Origin: Candidatus Bathyarchaeota archaeon
GTDB taxonomy: Archaea; Thermoproteota; Bathyarchaeia; Bathyarchaeales; Bathycorpusculaceae
NCBI GenBank assembly: GCA_018396615.1
Contig: JAGTQT010000080.1
Span: forward strand, 1 to 6,403
DNA: 6,403 bases
Direction of reading: 5' to 3'
A program made the position numbers and the translations under genes. Below the pieces are notes generated by a model, which was not told the DNA's origin, did no database searches, and saw only the letters and a list, made by a program, of their open reading frames with translations. Below are positions 6,040-6,403 of the stretch, piece by piece. Every line of letters starts with the position of its first letter. The first letter of the stretch is position 1.

Positions 6040-6403
6040 TCATGCTTGGCATGTTTGTTTGTGTCCGCATCCGCCTTGGCACTTGTGCTTAGCCACTCGT
6101 ATGGGCGGTAGCTCCTCATCCCGTATGATTCGTTTAATGTGTCCCAAAACCCGTTTAACATAACTCTTCATAGATGGCGTAATCTCAACCCGCAAAATCA
6201 ACCCCTCAGGAATATAATTAACAAAACCACGCTTAACCACCGTGCCAAAACACTCCTCAACAAGCAACGCATACCCAACCAACTGATACTTGTGGTCCAT
6301 GCACACTTTGCCCTTATCCGAATTCATATTCTTATACTCCACAGGAACAAACTCGCCCTTCACCGTTTTAATTATGCAATCCACATTTCCCTGCAACCCC
6401 AGC
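6040..6403 (-). CDS. cas4: CRISPR-associated exonuclease Cas4, 3' part (gene continues past right edge)
   Basis: Cas4 is a RecB-like iron-sulfur nuclease that trims prespacers and helps choose PAM-correct ends for Cas1/Cas2. The visible 120 or so residues contain the core. GNVD supplies the first metal-binding aspartate, PVEYK the E-x-K motif, and QLVGYALL the Q-x3-Y motif. Three C-terminal cysteines sit in KCQGGCGHKQTCQA and should bind the Fe-S cluster with a fourth from the missing N-terminus. The reading frame is open to the edge, so the TTG at 6396 is an internal codon. Typical Cas4 proteins are about 160-200 residues, so roughly a third is missing. The cysteine spacing is C-x3-C-x5-C, whereas I recall C-x2-C-x5-C in a Sulfolobus Cas4. 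The codons are G/T-rich like most of cas6 and unlike the operon to the left, so it may belong to a separate adaptation module. Confidence 0.88.
   Translation of the reverse strand, partial: LGLQGNVDCIIKTVKGEFVPVEYKNMNSDKGKVCMDHKYQLVGYALLVEECFGTVVKRGFVNYIPEGLILRVEITPSMKSYVKRVLGHIKRIIRDEELPPIRVAKHKCQGGCGHKQTCQA

Noticed and set aside
1..6403. CRISPR repeat-spacer array or leader
   Set aside because: No direct repeats of 24-37 bases at regular spacing are seen on either strand. Nearly all of the window is coding; only 1-26, the 9 bases at 4650-4658 and 5912-6039 are not.
1..6403. Insertion sequence, transposon ends or integrase near the composition boundaries
   Set aside because: No transposase reading frame or matching terminal inverted repeats were seen. 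The mosaic is better explained by homologous exchange.

Overview
The window is almost entirely CRISPR-Cas genes and looks archaeal. Translation signals are GGTG/GAGGAG-type Shine-Dalgarno sites, with GTG or TTG starts possible. The main operon's first gene has an A-tract plus TATA-like box just upstream and no ribosome site, which suggests a leaderless mRNA. The gene set also matches the archaeal type I-A (Apern) subtype. I cannot name the lineage from sequence alone; a Bathyarchaeia-like or other Thermoproteota genome is only a guess.

Layout: cas6 is on the + strand (27-917). It meets tail-to-tail, with a 36-base overlap, a five-gene operon on the - strand. In transcription order the operon is csa5/cas11a (5911-5585), cas7 (5588-4659), cas5 (4649-3990), a fused HD-helicase cas3 (4005-1840) and a Cas8a-like large subunit (1853-882). 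Neighbouring genes overlap by 4-16 bases or lie 9 bases apart, so they are very likely one mRNA. Upstream, 128 bases hold the putative promoter. Beyond that is the 3' part of a cas4 gene on the same strand, running off the right edge. No CRISPR repeats, cas1 or cas2 lie inside the window.

How it works together: Cas6 would cut the precursor crRNA. Cas7, Cas5, Csa5 and the Cas8-like protein would build the Cascade surveillance complex on the crRNA. Cas3 would unwind and degrade the marked DNA. Cas4 belongs to spacer acquisition (prespacer trimming with Cas1/Cas2), presumably encoded to the right.

The most notable feature is a compositional mosaic. The first ~240 codons of cas6 and all of visible cas4 are strongly G/T-rich and A-poor on their coding strands. 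The central interference operon is A-rich, and so is the last part of cas6. The boundary inside cas6 falls near base 750, just before the region encoding the glycine-rich loop. This suggests that the effector cassette was swapped between older cas6 and cas4 flanks, with one recombination junction inside cas6.
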